DNA of 64,000 nucleotides, taken from Actinomadura luzonensis. GTDB taxonomy: Bacteria; Actinomycetota; Actinomycetes; Streptosporangiales; Streptosporangiaceae. The notes below the pieces were generated by a model, which saw only the letters and a program-made list of their open reading frames with translations, was not told where the DNA came from and did no database searches. Every line of letters starts with the position of its first letter. Positions within the stretch are counted from its first letter, which is position 1. The translations under genes were made by a program, and so were the position numbers. Shown piece by piece: positions 42,078 to 50,803 of the stretch. Location: the NCBI RefSeq assembly GCF_022664455.2, contig NZ_JAKRKC020000001.1, forward strand, positions 372,001-436,000. Direction: 5' to 3'.

Positions 42078-43164
42078 ATGACCGGCAGTCCCGCTGAGGT
42101 GGAAACGCTGCTGTCCGACGCCGTCGCCGGGTGGGAGCCCGTGCCGCCCTGGGCCGTGGCGCGGGCCCGGCTCGCCGGGGGCGGCACCGCGATCGCCAAG
42201 TGGACGCGCCCGCACGTCCTGCAGGCGCGCGAGCGCGGCTGGCGCACCCGTACCGAGGTGGCCGCGCTGCGCTTCCTCGCCGACGACCTCGGGCTCGCGC
42301 TGGCGCCGCGCGTCCTCGCCGCCGACCTGGACGCCGGCCTGGTCGTGCTGGAGGACCTGGCCCCGCGCACGCCGCTGGACGGGCTGCTGCGCGCCGACGG
42401 CGCCGCCGCGCACGCGGACCGGCTGGCCGCCGCCGCCCGCGCCCGCGGCGCTGCTGAACGCCGCCACCGCGGGCCGGGCGGAGACGTACTACGCGCGGCG
42501 CGCCGCGCTCGGCCCGGTCGACCCGCGCGCGACCGCGCCGGGGCCTTCGCCGGCCACCACGAACGCGGGCTGCGGGCCGGCGGCCGAGTTCGGCGCGCCG
42601 GTCACCGGCCCGGCCGGGCGCGAGCTGGCCGCCGCCGTCGCGGAGCTGCTGGAGCCGGGGCCGTTCCTGGCGCTCGGCAACGGCGACGCCGAGACCAACA
42701 ACGTGCTCGTGCGCGCCGGCGGCGACCCGGACGCCCGCCTCATCGACTTCGAGTTCGCCGGTTACGGGCACGCCCTGCACGACGCGGTCCCGCTGCACCT
42801 GCCCGGCCCCGGCTGGCTGACGGTCGCCGCTCCCGGGCCCGCCGCCGAGTACCGCCGCGCGCTGGCCCGGGGCGTGCCCGAGGCCGAGGACGACCGCCGC
42901 TACGGCCTCGGGCTGGCCGCGGCCTGCCTCTGGTACGCCCTCGTCCGCGTGGAACGCCTGCCGGCCCTGGCCGCCCGCCCGCCGGGTGACGACAGCCGGG
43001 CCCAGCTCGTGTCGATCCTGGAGGCCGCGGCCGGCGTCGCGCACGGAGCACTGCCGCACCTGGCCGGCTGGGCGCGCCGCACAGCAGAGCTGCTGCGCCG
43101 CCGGTGGCCGGACGCCGACCGGGACCTCGGCGCGCTGCCGCCGTACACGCCGCGCCGCCACTGA
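42078..43164 (+). pseudogene. Aminoglycoside-phosphotransferase-like protein with internal frameshift
   Basis: The N-terminal 120 residues in one frame (TAIAKWTRPHVLQARERGW with the ATP lysine, LVVLEDLAPRTPLDGLL with the hinge) and the C-terminal 240 in the next (GRAETYYARRAALGPVDP, PFLALGNGDAETNNVLV as the Brenner motif, RLIDFEFAGYGHALHD as the metal-binding motif) together make one APH-fold kinase of about 361 residues. The frame change needed lies at about 42440-42457, consistent with one extra base in a CGCC/CGCG run. The Brenner histidine is replaced by asparagine (GNGD). The ATG lies 6 bases after TAGGCT. Either decay or sequence error. Confidence 0.7.
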
Positions 43165-43256
43165 CCCGCTTCCGGGGGAATCGGGCACGCTTGCCCGGAT
43201 GCGTAGATCGTGCAAACTTTGACGTCTTCGCCCTGCCCTCTCCCCGGGAGCCCGCC

Positions 43257-44045
43257 GTGCGTGTCGCTCTGATCGCCCCCGTCGTCGCCCTTCTCCTGGC
43301 GAACGCCCCCGCGGCGTCCGCCGCGGCCCCCGAGGTGATCGACTACAGGTGCACGACGACCGCCACCGGCGACACACAGAACATCAAGCTCAGCGTCGAG
43401 CTGACGGTCCCGGCCACCGCCGGCGTGCAGCAGAACGTGACGATCGGCTGGAAGGGCTCCTACTCCGGCTCGGCCCAGCTCCTCGCGCCCGCGACGGGCC
43501 TGGAGGCCGGGCTCAACCTGTACGCCTACGTGGGCATCAGCGGGATCACCGGCCTGACCTCGGCGACCGGCGTGGCCCAGCTCACCGGCGTGACGCCGAG
43601 CGCCGCCATCCCCCTCCCCACGACCACGGTCAACCTGACGACGACCCCGCCGCAGGCGGGCCAGGGCAAGGTGCACGTCGCGGCCGTCAACTTCGGCTCC
43701 AGCCCGCAGGAGCCGGTGATCGAGTGCGAGGTCGCGAACGCCGCCGGCCGCACCGAGCACCCGCTCAGCGTCACCGCCGGCGGCACGTCGAGCAGCCCCT
43801 CCCCCACCCCCACCGCGAGCAGCACCCCCACCGACGACGCCGACGACGAGGAGACCGAGGACCCGGAGACCAGCGCCACGCCGGAGGAGAGCGACGCCGG
43901 GACGAGCACCCCGTCAGGCGGCGTCGCGACCGGGGGCGGCGGCGAGGCGGGCCCGGACGGCCGGTCGCTGATCCTGGCCGGCTCCCTGCTGCTGCTCGCC
44001 TCCACCGCGGGCCTCGCGCTGCGCCGCCGGAGGCTGTCGGCGTAG
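43257..44045 (+). CDS. Secreted surface protein with C-terminal membrane anchor
   Basis: A 262-residue protein: signal peptide ending at about ANAPAASAA, a mature beta-rich domain of about 150 residues (VIDYRCTTTATGDTQNIKLS, NVTIGWKGSYSGSAQLLAP), a Ser/Thr/Pro/Asp/Glu-rich stalk, and SLILAGSLLLLASTAGLALR before a basic tail. This is the layout of sortase substrates but no LPxTG motif is visible. GGGAG is 7 bases before the GTG start. The function is not recognised. Confidence 0.75.
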   Translation: MRVALIAPVVALLLANAPAASAAAPEVIDYRCTTTATGDTQNIKLSVELTVPATAGVQQNVTIGWKGSYSGSAQLLAPATGLEAGLNLYAYVGISGITGLTSATGVAQLTGVTPSAAIPLPTTTVNLTTTPPQAGQGKVHVAAVNFGSSPQEPVIECEVANAAGRTEHPLSVTAGGTSSSPSPTPTASSTPTDDADDEETEDPETSATPEESDAGTSTPSGGVATGGGGEAGPDGRSLILAGSLLLLASTAGLALRRRRLSA

Positions 44046-44077
44046 CCGGTGACCGACCCCGGTATTCCGCAGGAGGG

Positions 44078-44094
44078 AAGGTTAGCCTAACCTT
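44078..44094. promoter_or_regulatory. Iron box (DtxR/IdeR/DmdR type)
   Basis: AAGGTTAG-C-CTAACCTT is a perfect 17-bp inverted repeat matching the iron-box consensus core TTAGGTTAGGCTAACC. It ends 6 bp before the ATPase start codon and covers the presumed -10 box TAACCT (44088-44093). With iron bound, the repressor would shut off the siderophore transporter operon. Confidence 0.88.
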
Positions 44095-44100
44095 AGGCCC

Positions 44101-44919
44101 ATGACCGAGGAGATCTCCCTCCGCGGCGCGGAGCTGTGCCTGAGCTACCACGGCACCCCCGTGGTCCGGGACGCCCGCATCGCCCTCCGCCCGGGCCGCG
44201 TCACCGCCCTGGTCGGCCCGAACGGCAGCGGCAAGTCCACCCTGCTGCGCGCGCTGGCCCGGCTGCACCGCCCCGACAGCGGCGCCGTGACCCTGGCCGA
44301 CGGCACCCCCTGCCTCGACCTCACCGCCCGCGACTTCGCCCGCCGGGTCACCCTGCTCGCGCAGAGCCGTCCCACGCCGGGCGGCGTCCAGGTGCGCGAC
44401 GTCGTCGGCTACGGCCGCCATCCCTACCGGCGGCGCTGGCGGGCCGGCGACCCCGGCGGCGAGGCGGCCGTCGCCCGCGCGATGGAGCTCACCGGCGTCG
44501 CCCCCATGGCCGAACGTCCCGTGGACGAGCTGTCCGGCGGCGAGCTGCAACGCGTCTGGCTGGCCACCTGCCTGGCCCAGGACACCGGCGTCCTGCTGCT
44601 GGACGAGCCCACCACGTTCCTCGACCTGCGCTACCAGGTGGAGCTGCTGGAGCTGGTCCGCGACCTGGCCGACGAGCACGGCGTCGCCATCGGCGTCGTG
44701 CTGCACGACCTCAACCAGGCCGCCGAGATCGCCGACCACGTCGTGCTCCTGCACGCCGGCCGGGTCCGCGCCGACGGGCCGCCCGCCGACGTCCTCACGA
44801 CCGAGCTGCTGAGCGACGCCTACGGCATCCGCATCGAGGTCTCCCGCGATCCGCGTACCGGCACCGTCACCACCCGGCCGATCGGCCGCCACACCCGCGC
44901 GGTCCCCGCCGCCACCTGA
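44101..44919 (+). CDS. Iron-siderophore ABC transporter ATP-binding protein (FecE/FepC type)
   Basis: A 272-residue ATPase: GPNGSGKSTLLRAL (Walker A), DELSGGELQRVWLATCLAQD (signature), LLLDEPTTFLDLRYQ (Walker B) and VVLHDLNQAAEIAD, the D-loop/H-loop block typical of the siderophore group. It is first in a three-gene operon directly behind an iron box. The ATG is 7 bases after TAACCT and has only a weak ribosome-binding site, so it is probably leaderless. Confidence 0.95.
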   Translation: MTEEISLRGAELCLSYHGTPVVRDARIALRPGRVTALVGPNGSGKSTLLRALARLHRPDSGAVTLADGTPCLDLTARDFARRVTLLAQSRPTPGGVQVRDVVGYGRHPYRRRWRAGDPGGEAAVARAMELTGVAPMAERPVDELSGGELQRVWLATCLAQDTGVLLLDEPTTFLDLRYQVELLELVRDLADEHGVAIGVVLHDLNQAAEIADHVVLLHAGRVRADGPPADVLTTELLSDAYGIRIEVSRDPRTGTVTTRPIGRHTRAVPAAT

Positions 44920-44949
44920 GCCCCGCACCACCACAAGACAGGAAAGACC

Positions 44950-45930
44950 ATGCGCAAGACCCTGCTCGCCCTCGCCTCCGCCGTCCTGCTCGCCGCGTGC
45001 GGGACGACCGAGGCCCCCGTGACCGAACAGGCGGGGCCGAGCGGCAGCCCCTCCGCCGCCACCAGGATCACCGTGACCGACAGCCGGGGCAAGCAGGTCA
45101 CCCTGGACCGCCCGGCGACCCGGGTGGTCAGCCTGGAGTGGGGCGAGACCGAGATGCTGGCCTCCCTCGGCGTCATGCCGGTCGGCGCCGCGGACGTCAA
45201 GGGCTACGCCACCTGGGTGACCGCCGCCAAGCTCGACGCCTCCGTCAAGGACGTCGGCAACCGGCAGGAGCCCAGCGTCGACTCCATCAGCGCGCTCCAG
45301 CCCGACCTCGTGGTCATGGAGGCCTCACGCGACTCGGCGCTGGTCGGGCAGCTGGAGAAGTTCGTGCCGGTGCTCGTGACCAAGGGCAGCGACGCGCGCG
45401 ACAACCTCACGCGCATGCGTGGCGACCTCAACATGATCGCCACCGCGGTCGGCAGGACCGACCAGGCGGCCAAGGTGCTGGCCGACTTCGACGCGGCCCT
45501 CGCCGACGGCAAGCAGAAGATCGCCGCCGCGGGCGCGGCCGGCAAGCCGTTCGCCATGGCCGACGGGTGGAAGCAGGGCAGCACGATCTCGGTCCGGATG
45601 TTCGGCAAGGGCTCGCTGGTCTCCGAGGTCGCCACGCGGCTCGGCCTCACCAACGCCTGGACCGGCGAGGTGGACCCCGACTGGGGCCTCGGCACCACCG
45701 ACGTCGAGGGCCTGACCGCGCTGAAGGACCCCGAGACCCGCTTCTTCTACAACGCCTCCGACGGCCTCGACGTCTTCGCCGACGGCCTCGCCTCCAACGC
45801 CATCTGGAAGAAGCTGCCGTTCGTCGAGAAGCAGCAGGTCACCAAGCTGCCCGACGGCATCTGGACCTTCGGCGGGCCGCTGTCGTGCCGGCAGTACGCC
45901 GAGGCGCTGGTGAAGGCGTACGCGGGTTGA
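44950..45930 (+). CDS. Iron-siderophore ABC transporter substrate-binding lipoprotein
   Basis: A 326-residue lipoprotein (lipobox LAAC, cysteine 17) of the FecB/FhuD fold: ITVTDSRGKQVTLDRPATRV begins the domain, VVSLEWGETEMLASLGVMPV and LQPDLVVMEASRDSALVG are the first-lobe blocks and a long backbone helix joins the lobes. It captures ferric siderophore (hydroxamate or citrate type cannot be decided) at the outer membrane face and passes it to the permease. It lies 30 bp after the ATPase gene. Confidence 0.94.
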   Translation: MRKTLLALASAVLLAACGTTEAPVTEQAGPSGSPSAATRITVTDSRGKQVTLDRPATRVVSLEWGETEMLASLGVMPVGAADVKGYATWVTAAKLDASVKDVGNRQEPSVDSISALQPDLVVMEASRDSALVGQLEKFVPVLVTKGSDARDNLTRMRGDLNMIATAVGRTDQAAKVLADFDAALADGKQKIAAAGAAGKPFAMADGWKQGSTISVRMFGKGSLVSEVATRLGLTNAWTGEVDPDWGLGTTDVEGLTALKDPETRFFYNASDGLDVFADGLASNAIWKKLPFVEKQQVTKLPDGIWTFGGPLSCRQYAEALVKAYAG

Positions 45931-48041
45931 GCACCGGAGCACGGCGAGGGACGGGCGTCCCGTCCCTCGTGCCCGCGCCGCCCGCCACGCCGCTGCGGCG
46001 GCTCGGCACGGCGGGCGTCCTCGTGCTCGCGCTGGCCGCCACCGTCGTGGTGGCGGCCGTGCACGTGACGCAGGGCACGTCCTCGGTCGGGGCGCTCGAC
46101 CTGCTCCGGCTGCCGTTCGGGGGCGGCGGCGACGAGGCCGCCCGGGTCCTGCTGGCCTCGCGGCTGCCGCGGCTGCTGGCCGGGATCGCCGTCGGCGTCG
46201 CGCTCGGCGTGGCGGGCTCGCTGCTGCAGTCGGTCGCGCGCAACCCGATGGCCTCGCCCGACACGCTCGCGGTCAGCTCGGGGGCGTACCTGGCGGTGGC
46301 CGCGGCGGCGGCGTTCGGGCTGGCGCTGCCGGTGCCGGTGTCGGGCGGGCTCGCGCTGTTCGGCGGGCTGGCCGCGGCCGGGCTGGTGATGGCGCTGGCG
46401 GCGGGCGGGCGGGCCGGGACGACCCGGCTCATCCTGGCCGGGTCCGCCACCGCGCTGGCGCTGCAGTCCCTCACCAACCTCGTCATGATCCTCTTCGAGG
46501 AGGAGACCACCGGGCTGTTCGCCTGGGGCAGCGGATCGCTCGTGCAGAGCGACTTCGGGGCCGTCGCCCAGCTCGGGCCGGTCATCGCCGCGGTGCTGGC
46601 GGCCGCGATGCTGGCCGCGCCGCGCGTCGACATCCTCGGCCTCGGCGACGACACGGCCGCCGTGCTCGGCGTGAACGTGCGCCGCCTGCGCGGCCGGCTC
46701 ACCCTGCTGGCCGTCCTGCAGGCGGCCGCCGCCGTGACGATCGCGGGGCCGATCGGGTTCGTCGGGCTGTGCGCGCCGGTGATCGTCCGGCTGCTGCCCC
46801 GGTCCATCCCCGGCCTGCACCGCAACCGGTCGCTGCTGCCGCTGTCCGGGCTGGCCGGCGCGTTGATCGTGCTCGGCTCCGACATCCTGCTGCGGGCCGT
46901 GCTCGGCGCGCAGGCCGGCGTCGAGGTGCCGCCCGGCGTGGTCACCACGGTGCTCGGCGCCGTCGTGATGATCTGGCTGGCGCGCCGCTACCGGGACGCC
47001 GGGCCGACCCGCCGGCCGCCCGCCGTCAGGACCGGGGCGACCCGCACCCGCGGCGCCTTCCTCGCCGTGACCGCGGTCGCCGCCGCGCTGCTCGTGGCCG
47101 CGCTGGTCGCCGGCCTGCTCGGCGGCGACCGGTGGCTGCTCACCGGCGACGTGCTCAACTGGCTGCAGGGCCGCTCCGGGCGGGCGCTGACGTTCGTGCT
47201 CGACCAGCGCTGGCCGCGCGTGCTGGCCGCCGCGCTGGCGGGGGCCGCGCTGGCCGTGGCGGGCGCGGCGGTGCAGGCCGTGTGCCGCAACCCGCTCGCC
47301 GAGCCCGGCGTGCTCGGCGTCACGGCCGGGGCCGGGGTCGGCGCGGTCACGCTGCTGGCCGCGGCGCCGCTGGCCGGCGTCTGGCTGATGTCCGCCACCG
47401 CCGGGGCGGGCGCGGTGGCCGCCTTCGCCCTGGTGTACGCGCTGGCGTGGCGCGGCGGGCTGCACTCGGACCGGCTCGTGCTGATCGGCATCGCCGTCCA
47501 GGCCGCGTGCACGTCCGTCACCGTCCTGATCATCGTCAAGGCCGACCCGTGGAACACCGCGATGGCCCTGACCTGGCTGTCCGGCTCCACCTACGGCCGG
47601 GTGCCGGCCCAGCTCGTGCCGGTGGCGGTGGCCCTGCTGCTGGCCGTCCCGCTGCTGGCCTGGCTCCGCCGCGACCTGGACCTGCTCGCGCTGGACGAGG
47701 ACACGCCGCGCGTGCTGGGCGTGCCCCTGGAGCCCGTCCGCCTTGGGGCGCTGGCCGCGGCCGTCGTCCTGACCGGGACGGCGGTGTCGGCGGTGGGCGT
47801 GGTCGGCTTCGTCGGCCTCATCGCGCCGCACGCCGCCCGCGCCCTGGTCGGCTCGCGGCACGCTCGGGTGCTGCCGGTGGCCGCCCTGCTGGGCGCGCTG
47901 CTGGTGAGCCTCGCCGACACCCTGGGCCGCACCGTCATCGCCCCGGCCCAGGTGCCCGCCGGCCTCGTCACGGCCCTGATCGGCACTCCGTATTTCGTCT
48001 ACCTGCTCTGGCGCGCCCGCGCCCACACCGACGCGACTTGA
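45927..48041 (+). CDS. Fused double FecCD-family iron-siderophore permease
   Basis: A protein of 704 residues in which two complete FecCD permeases are joined. Copy 1 has RLPRLLAGIAVGVALGVAG, SVARNPMASPDTLAVSSGA and GPIGFVGLCAPVIVRLLP; copy 2 has QRWPRVLAAALAGAALAVAG, AVCRNPLAEPGVLGVTAGA and GVVGFVGLIAPHAARALVG. About 18-20 membrane helices result, so a single chain can replace the usual heterodimer. The TTG at 45927 overlaps the upstream stop codon; a GTG at 45969 directly after a strong hairpin is an alternative giving 690 residues. Confidence 0.9.
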   Translation: MSTGARRGTGVPSLVPAPPATPLRRLGTAGVLVLALAATVVVAAVHVTQGTSSVGALDLLRLPFGGGGDEAARVLLASRLPRLLAGIAVGVALGVAGSLLQSVARNPMASPDTLAVSSGAYLAVAAAAAFGLALPVPVSGGLALFGGLAAAGLVMALAAGGRAGTTRLILAGSATALALQSLTNLVMILFEEETTGLFAWGSGSLVQSDFGAVAQLGPVIAAVLAAAMLAAPRVDILGLGDDTAAVLGVNVRRLRGRLTLLAVLQAAAAVTIAGPIGFVGLCAPVIVRLLPRSIPGLHRNRSLLPLSGLAGALIVLGSDILLRAVLGAQAGVEVPPGVVTTVLGAVVMIWLARRYRDAGPTRRPPAVRTGATRTRGAFLAVTAVAAALLVAALVAGLLGGDRWLLTGDVLNWLQGRSGRALTFVLDQRWPRVLAAALAGAALAVAGAAVQAVCRNPLAEPGVLGVTAGAGVGAVTLLAAAPLAGVWLMSATAGAGAVAAFALVYALAWRGGLHSDRLVLIGIAVQAACTSVTVLIIVKADPWNTAMALTWLSGSTYGRVPAQLVPVAVALLLAVPLLAWLRRDLDLLALDEDTPRVLGVPLEPVRLGALAAAVVLTGTAVSAVGVVGFVGLIAPHAARALVGSRHARVLPVAALLGALLVSLADTLGRTVIAPAQVPAGLVTALIGTPYFVYLLWRARAHTDAT
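45946..45968 (+). other. Perfect 10-bp hairpin between binding protein and permease
   Basis: GAGGGACGGG and CCCGTCCCTC pair exactly around a 3-base loop, beginning 15 bp after the substrate-binding-protein stop codon and abutting the alternative GTG start of the permease. It may stabilise the upstream mRNA end or lower permease translation so that binding protein is made in excess. Confidence 0.6.
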
Positions 48042-48114
48042 GGGATTCGAGAGACCGGAGGGGCCGTCGTAGGCAAAGCTTGCACCAAGAGCTTTTGCCC
48101 CCTGAAAAGGCGGT

Positions 48115-48142
48115 GGGGAGCGGCCCTTCCGGGCGGCTCCCC
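48115..48142 (+). terminator. Hairpin terminator after the siderophore operon
   Basis: GGGGAGC-G-GCCC pairs with GGGC-G-GCTCCCC around TTCC, one G-G mismatch. A weaker hairpin (GGCAAAGCT with AGCTTTTGCC) precedes it at 48072-48100. Together they occupy the 194-bp gap before the HEPN-type gene. No T-rich tail follows. Confidence 0.5.
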
Positions 48143-48235
48143 TGCCTAAGTGACACCAACGATAGTTCCCTGACGGTCCCGCCGCAATCCCTTCGGCGAC
48201 ACTCCGTCACGGGGACGCGACGCGGCGGAGGGAAG

Positions 48236-49849
48236 ATGAACGTCTCGGGTCGGCCGGAGGCCGACGTCCTGATCAAGGCTCGCATCTGCGAGCTGCTGGA
48301 GTCGTGGCGCCCCTGGCACCGCCGGCTCTGGGACGTTGGAACGGTCCACGCCATGCGAGAGGCCGTGGAGGCCGCCGACTGGGTGGGGCGGCACGTGCTC
48401 TCGTCCAACGCGATGGCCTGGTGCGTCCGGCACTCCCTCATGCCCCGGCTCGCCACCGACAGCGCGCTGCGCGACGGGGAGATCCGCCGGCAGCTCCACC
48501 GCGTCTGCAACGCCCCCGTCAAGGCGGGAGCACGTGGCCAGCGGGCGCTCGGCCTGCTCGCCGAGCTGGTCGCGGACGGGTACCTGCGCCGCTGGCGCGA
48601 CCTCGTCGCCGAGGAACGGGCTCATGTGGAACGTTCCGCCCGCTGCGTCGCCTCCCACATGCTGGACGGCGGGTTCCATCAGGAGTTCCTCCGGCAGCAG
48701 GTCCGCGCCCACCTGGACGGCTCCGCCACGGCCGTCGACCTGGTCGAGCTCCTCATGAGCCTGGAGGACCAGGGCGAGCGCGACTACGAGGGCATGGTCG
48801 TCGTCCAGGACAAGGTCCCGGCGCCGCAGGCGGCCGTCAAATCGGCCCTCTGGCTGCCGAAGGAGCAGGTGAAGGCCATCCTCGAGGAGGCGTACCCGAC
48901 GGCCACCGCCGTACGGGCGAGCGGCGGGCTGCTGTTCCGCGTGCGGGCCCGCGACCACATCTCCGCCGCCCACGAGATCACCGAGCGGCTGGACCGCATC
49001 CGCAACCGCGTCCGGTACCGCCGCAACCACGTCCCGCTCGACGTCTATCCTAAGATCTTCCTGACCGGCTTCGCGGAGCCGCAGGACTTCCGGCGGGGCG
49101 ACCCGGCCGTCAACGTCATCTCGCTCGAACGCCGCGGCGTCCTCTACGACCTGCCGGAGGCCGGCACGCCCGGATCGCGCATCGACGACGCCCTCGAACT
49201 CGCCGCGGCGCTCACCGAGAGCTCCCCCAGCAAGGCGGTGGCCGGGGCGTGGGCGGCGCTGGAGGCGCTGCTGTTCTGCGACACCGACGAGGCCGACCGC
49301 GACGAGGGCCGGGCCGTCGCCGCCGACCGGGCCGCGGCGCTGGTGACGGCCGGCTGGCCCCGGGCCGAGCTGACCAGCCTGAGCTACGACAAGGACATCC
49401 TGGCCGCCAGCCCGCGCCTGGCCCGCGACCTCGCCGCGATCGGCGGCAACAACCGGGAGCGGACCCGCCGCATGGTGGAGTGGCTGCGCACCGCTCCTCC
49501 GCGCCCGGTGGCGGCCCCGGCCACCGTGGCCGCGTTCGAGCGCGCGACGGAGCTGGCGGGCAGCCCGGCCGCGCCGCTCGGCCGGGTGAACCGCTACCTG
49601 CGGGCGAGCTTCCGGCGCCTCTACCGCCAGCGCAACATCGTGCTGCACGGCGGCTCGACCCGCTCTCTCGCGCTGGCCGCGACGGTGCGGACCGCGGGCC
49701 CGCTCGTGGGCGCGGCGCTGGACCGGCTCGCCCACGGGCACGCCGGCGTCAGCGCCGCGCCCCTCGACCTGGCCGGCCGCGCCGACCTCGCGCTGCGCAT
49801 CGCCGGCGACCGGGACGGCTGGCGGCTGCACGAGCTGCTCGGGGCCTGA
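48236..49849 (+). CDS. Large protein with C-terminal HEPN-like (RxxxxH) domain
   Basis: A 537-residue soluble protein with no recognised N-terminal family. Residues about 330-530 look like an ApeA/RiboL-PSP type HEPN domain: AVAGAWAALEALLFCDT as the first helix block, and RLYRQRNIVLHGGSTRSLAL with R466-x4-H471, the HEPN ribonuclease motif. HEPN proteins often act as RNases in toxin-antitoxin and phage-defence systems. There is no adjacent antitoxin (MNT or other) gene, so the control would have to be internal, perhaps through the 330-residue N-terminal part (LWLPKEQVKAILEEAYPTAT, a mixed alpha/beta region). GGAGG precedes the ATG closely. Function inferred, not shown. Confidence 0.6.
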   Translation: MNVSGRPEADVLIKARICELLESWRPWHRRLWDVGTVHAMREAVEAADWVGRHVLSSNAMAWCVRHSLMPRLATDSALRDGEIRRQLHRVCNAPVKAGARGQRALGLLAELVADGYLRRWRDLVAEERAHVERSARCVASHMLDGGFHQEFLRQQVRAHLDGSATAVDLVELLMSLEDQGERDYEGMVVVQDKVPAPQAAVKSALWLPKEQVKAILEEAYPTATAVRASGGLLFRVRARDHISAAHEITERLDRIRNRVRYRRNHVPLDVYPKIFLTGFAEPQDFRRGDPAVNVISLERRGVLYDLPEAGTPGSRIDDALELAAALTESSPSKAVAGAWAALEALLFCDTDEADRDEGRAVAADRAAALVTAGWPRAELTSLSYDKDILAASPRLARDLAAIGGNNRERTRRMVEWLRTAPPRPVAAPATVAAFERATELAGSPAAPLGRVNRYLRASFRRLYRQRNIVLHGGSTRSLALAATVRTAGPLVGAALDRLAHGHAGVSAAPLDLAGRADLALRIAGDRDGWRLHELLGA

Positions 49850-49956
49850 CGCGGCGGGGCGTCGCTCCTCCGGACGCCGGCCGCCGACGAGGGGGCGAGC
49901 TTGACGAAGACCGGCAGAACGCGGAGGGCGAGGTCGTGCACGCGGGGCGGCGCGGC

Positions 49957-50355
49957 TCAGAAGTCGCCCAGTTCCTTGACGAACGCCTCGTGGGTCTGCA
50001 TCAGACGGCGTTCCATGGCCTGGATCGCGGCCTCGTCAACGGGGGCGGCCACGCCCGCCTCGGCGATCAGCGCCTGCGCCTGGCGGGCGCAGTCGTCCTG
50101 GGCGGCGGTGACCGCCCGCAGCAGGTGATCGGCCAGTTCCTGGCTGCCCAGGCGCATCACGCGGGGGTTCAGCTTGATGGAGTCGACCCGGCCGGTGCTG
50201 TCCGCGCCCACGACGATCATGCCGTCCGCGGCCGTGCCGGTGCCGCGGACGTCGCCGAGGCGGCTCTGGACATCGGCCAGGCGGCGCAGCGCGGTCTCGG
50301 TCTCCCTCGCCACGCGCTCCAGGTCTTCGGGACCGATATCACCGGGATCAAGCAC
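49957..50355 (-). CDS. YbaB/EbfC family DNA-binding protein
   Basis: A 132-residue protein with the YbaB layout: an N-terminal helix (GPEDLERVARETETALRRLA), the beta-sheet part DGMIVVGADSTGRVDSIKLN, and a long C-terminal helix (SQELADHLLRAVTAAQDDCA). YbaB proteins form nucleoid-associated tweezers; actinobacterial versions beside Esx-like genes are common. The GTG at 50355 is chosen because AAGGGG lies 7 bases upstream. It is divergent from the Esx-like pair, sharing a 130-bp promoter region. Confidence 0.8.
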   Translation of the reverse strand: MLDPGDIGPEDLERVARETETALRRLADVQSRLGDVRGTGTAADGMIVVGADSTGRVDSIKLNPRVMRLGSQELADHLLRAVTAAQDDCARQAQALIAEAGVAAPVDEAAIQAMERRLMQTHEAFVKELGDF

Positions 50356-50485
50356 GTTTCGCCCCTTCTTGTCATTTCTGTAACACTGATCACCCCTGAC
50401 TCGGGACAAAATACTCGATACGCTCATGACGCGTTAAGCCGATGTTTCGTCATCCGCAAAGCACGACGGCGTCTAGGGGGAGAAC

Positions 50486-50785
50486 TTGGCCCAGGACATC
50501 CATGTCACGTCCAAGACCATCGCCGACATCCAGCGCAACCTCCGCGAGTACGTCATCCCTGGCCTGGAACGGCTCAAGGGCACGGTGGACAGCACGCACG
50601 TGCCCTTCCCCGGCTTCGGCACCCTGGGCCTCGTCCTCGTCGGCAAGTACGACAGCGTCCGCGACGACGTCAAAGGCCACGTGGACGAGGCCATCGAGAC
50701 CATCGGCAAGTGGATCGAGGCCCTGGAGACGATCAAGAAGAACTGGCGGGACGCCGAGGACGCCAGCAAAGTCGTCTACCAGTGA
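50486..50785 (+). CDS. Esx/WXG100-like small helical protein
   Basis: A 99-residue all-helical protein: IADIQRNLREYVIPGLERLK, a PFPGFGTLGLVLVGKYDSVR turn and VKGHVDEAIETIGKWIEALE. Length and two-helix hairpin layout fit type VII secretion substrates, although the exact W-x-G triplet is not present (a GKW occurs instead). It starts with TTG, with AGGGGGAG 3 bases upstream. It is followed after 18 bp by a membrane partner. Confidence 0.6.
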   Translation: MAQDIHVTSKTIADIQRNLREYVIPGLERLKGTVDSTHVPFPGFGTLGLVLVGKYDSVRDDVKGHVDEAIETIGKWIEALETIKKNWRDAEDASKVVYQ

Positions 50786-50803
50786 CACGAGGAGGACTGC
50801 TTC

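Noticed and set aside
44136..48041. Apparent giant protein joining the siderophore ATPase region with the permease
   Set aside because: Only the part after 45927 encodes the FecCD permease; the earlier part is an out-of-frame reading of the ATPase and binding-protein genes.
46769..49849. Possible upstream extension of the HEPN-type protein through the permease gene
   Set aside because: The upstream part is a shadow of the permease; GGAGG before the ATG at 48236 marks the real start.
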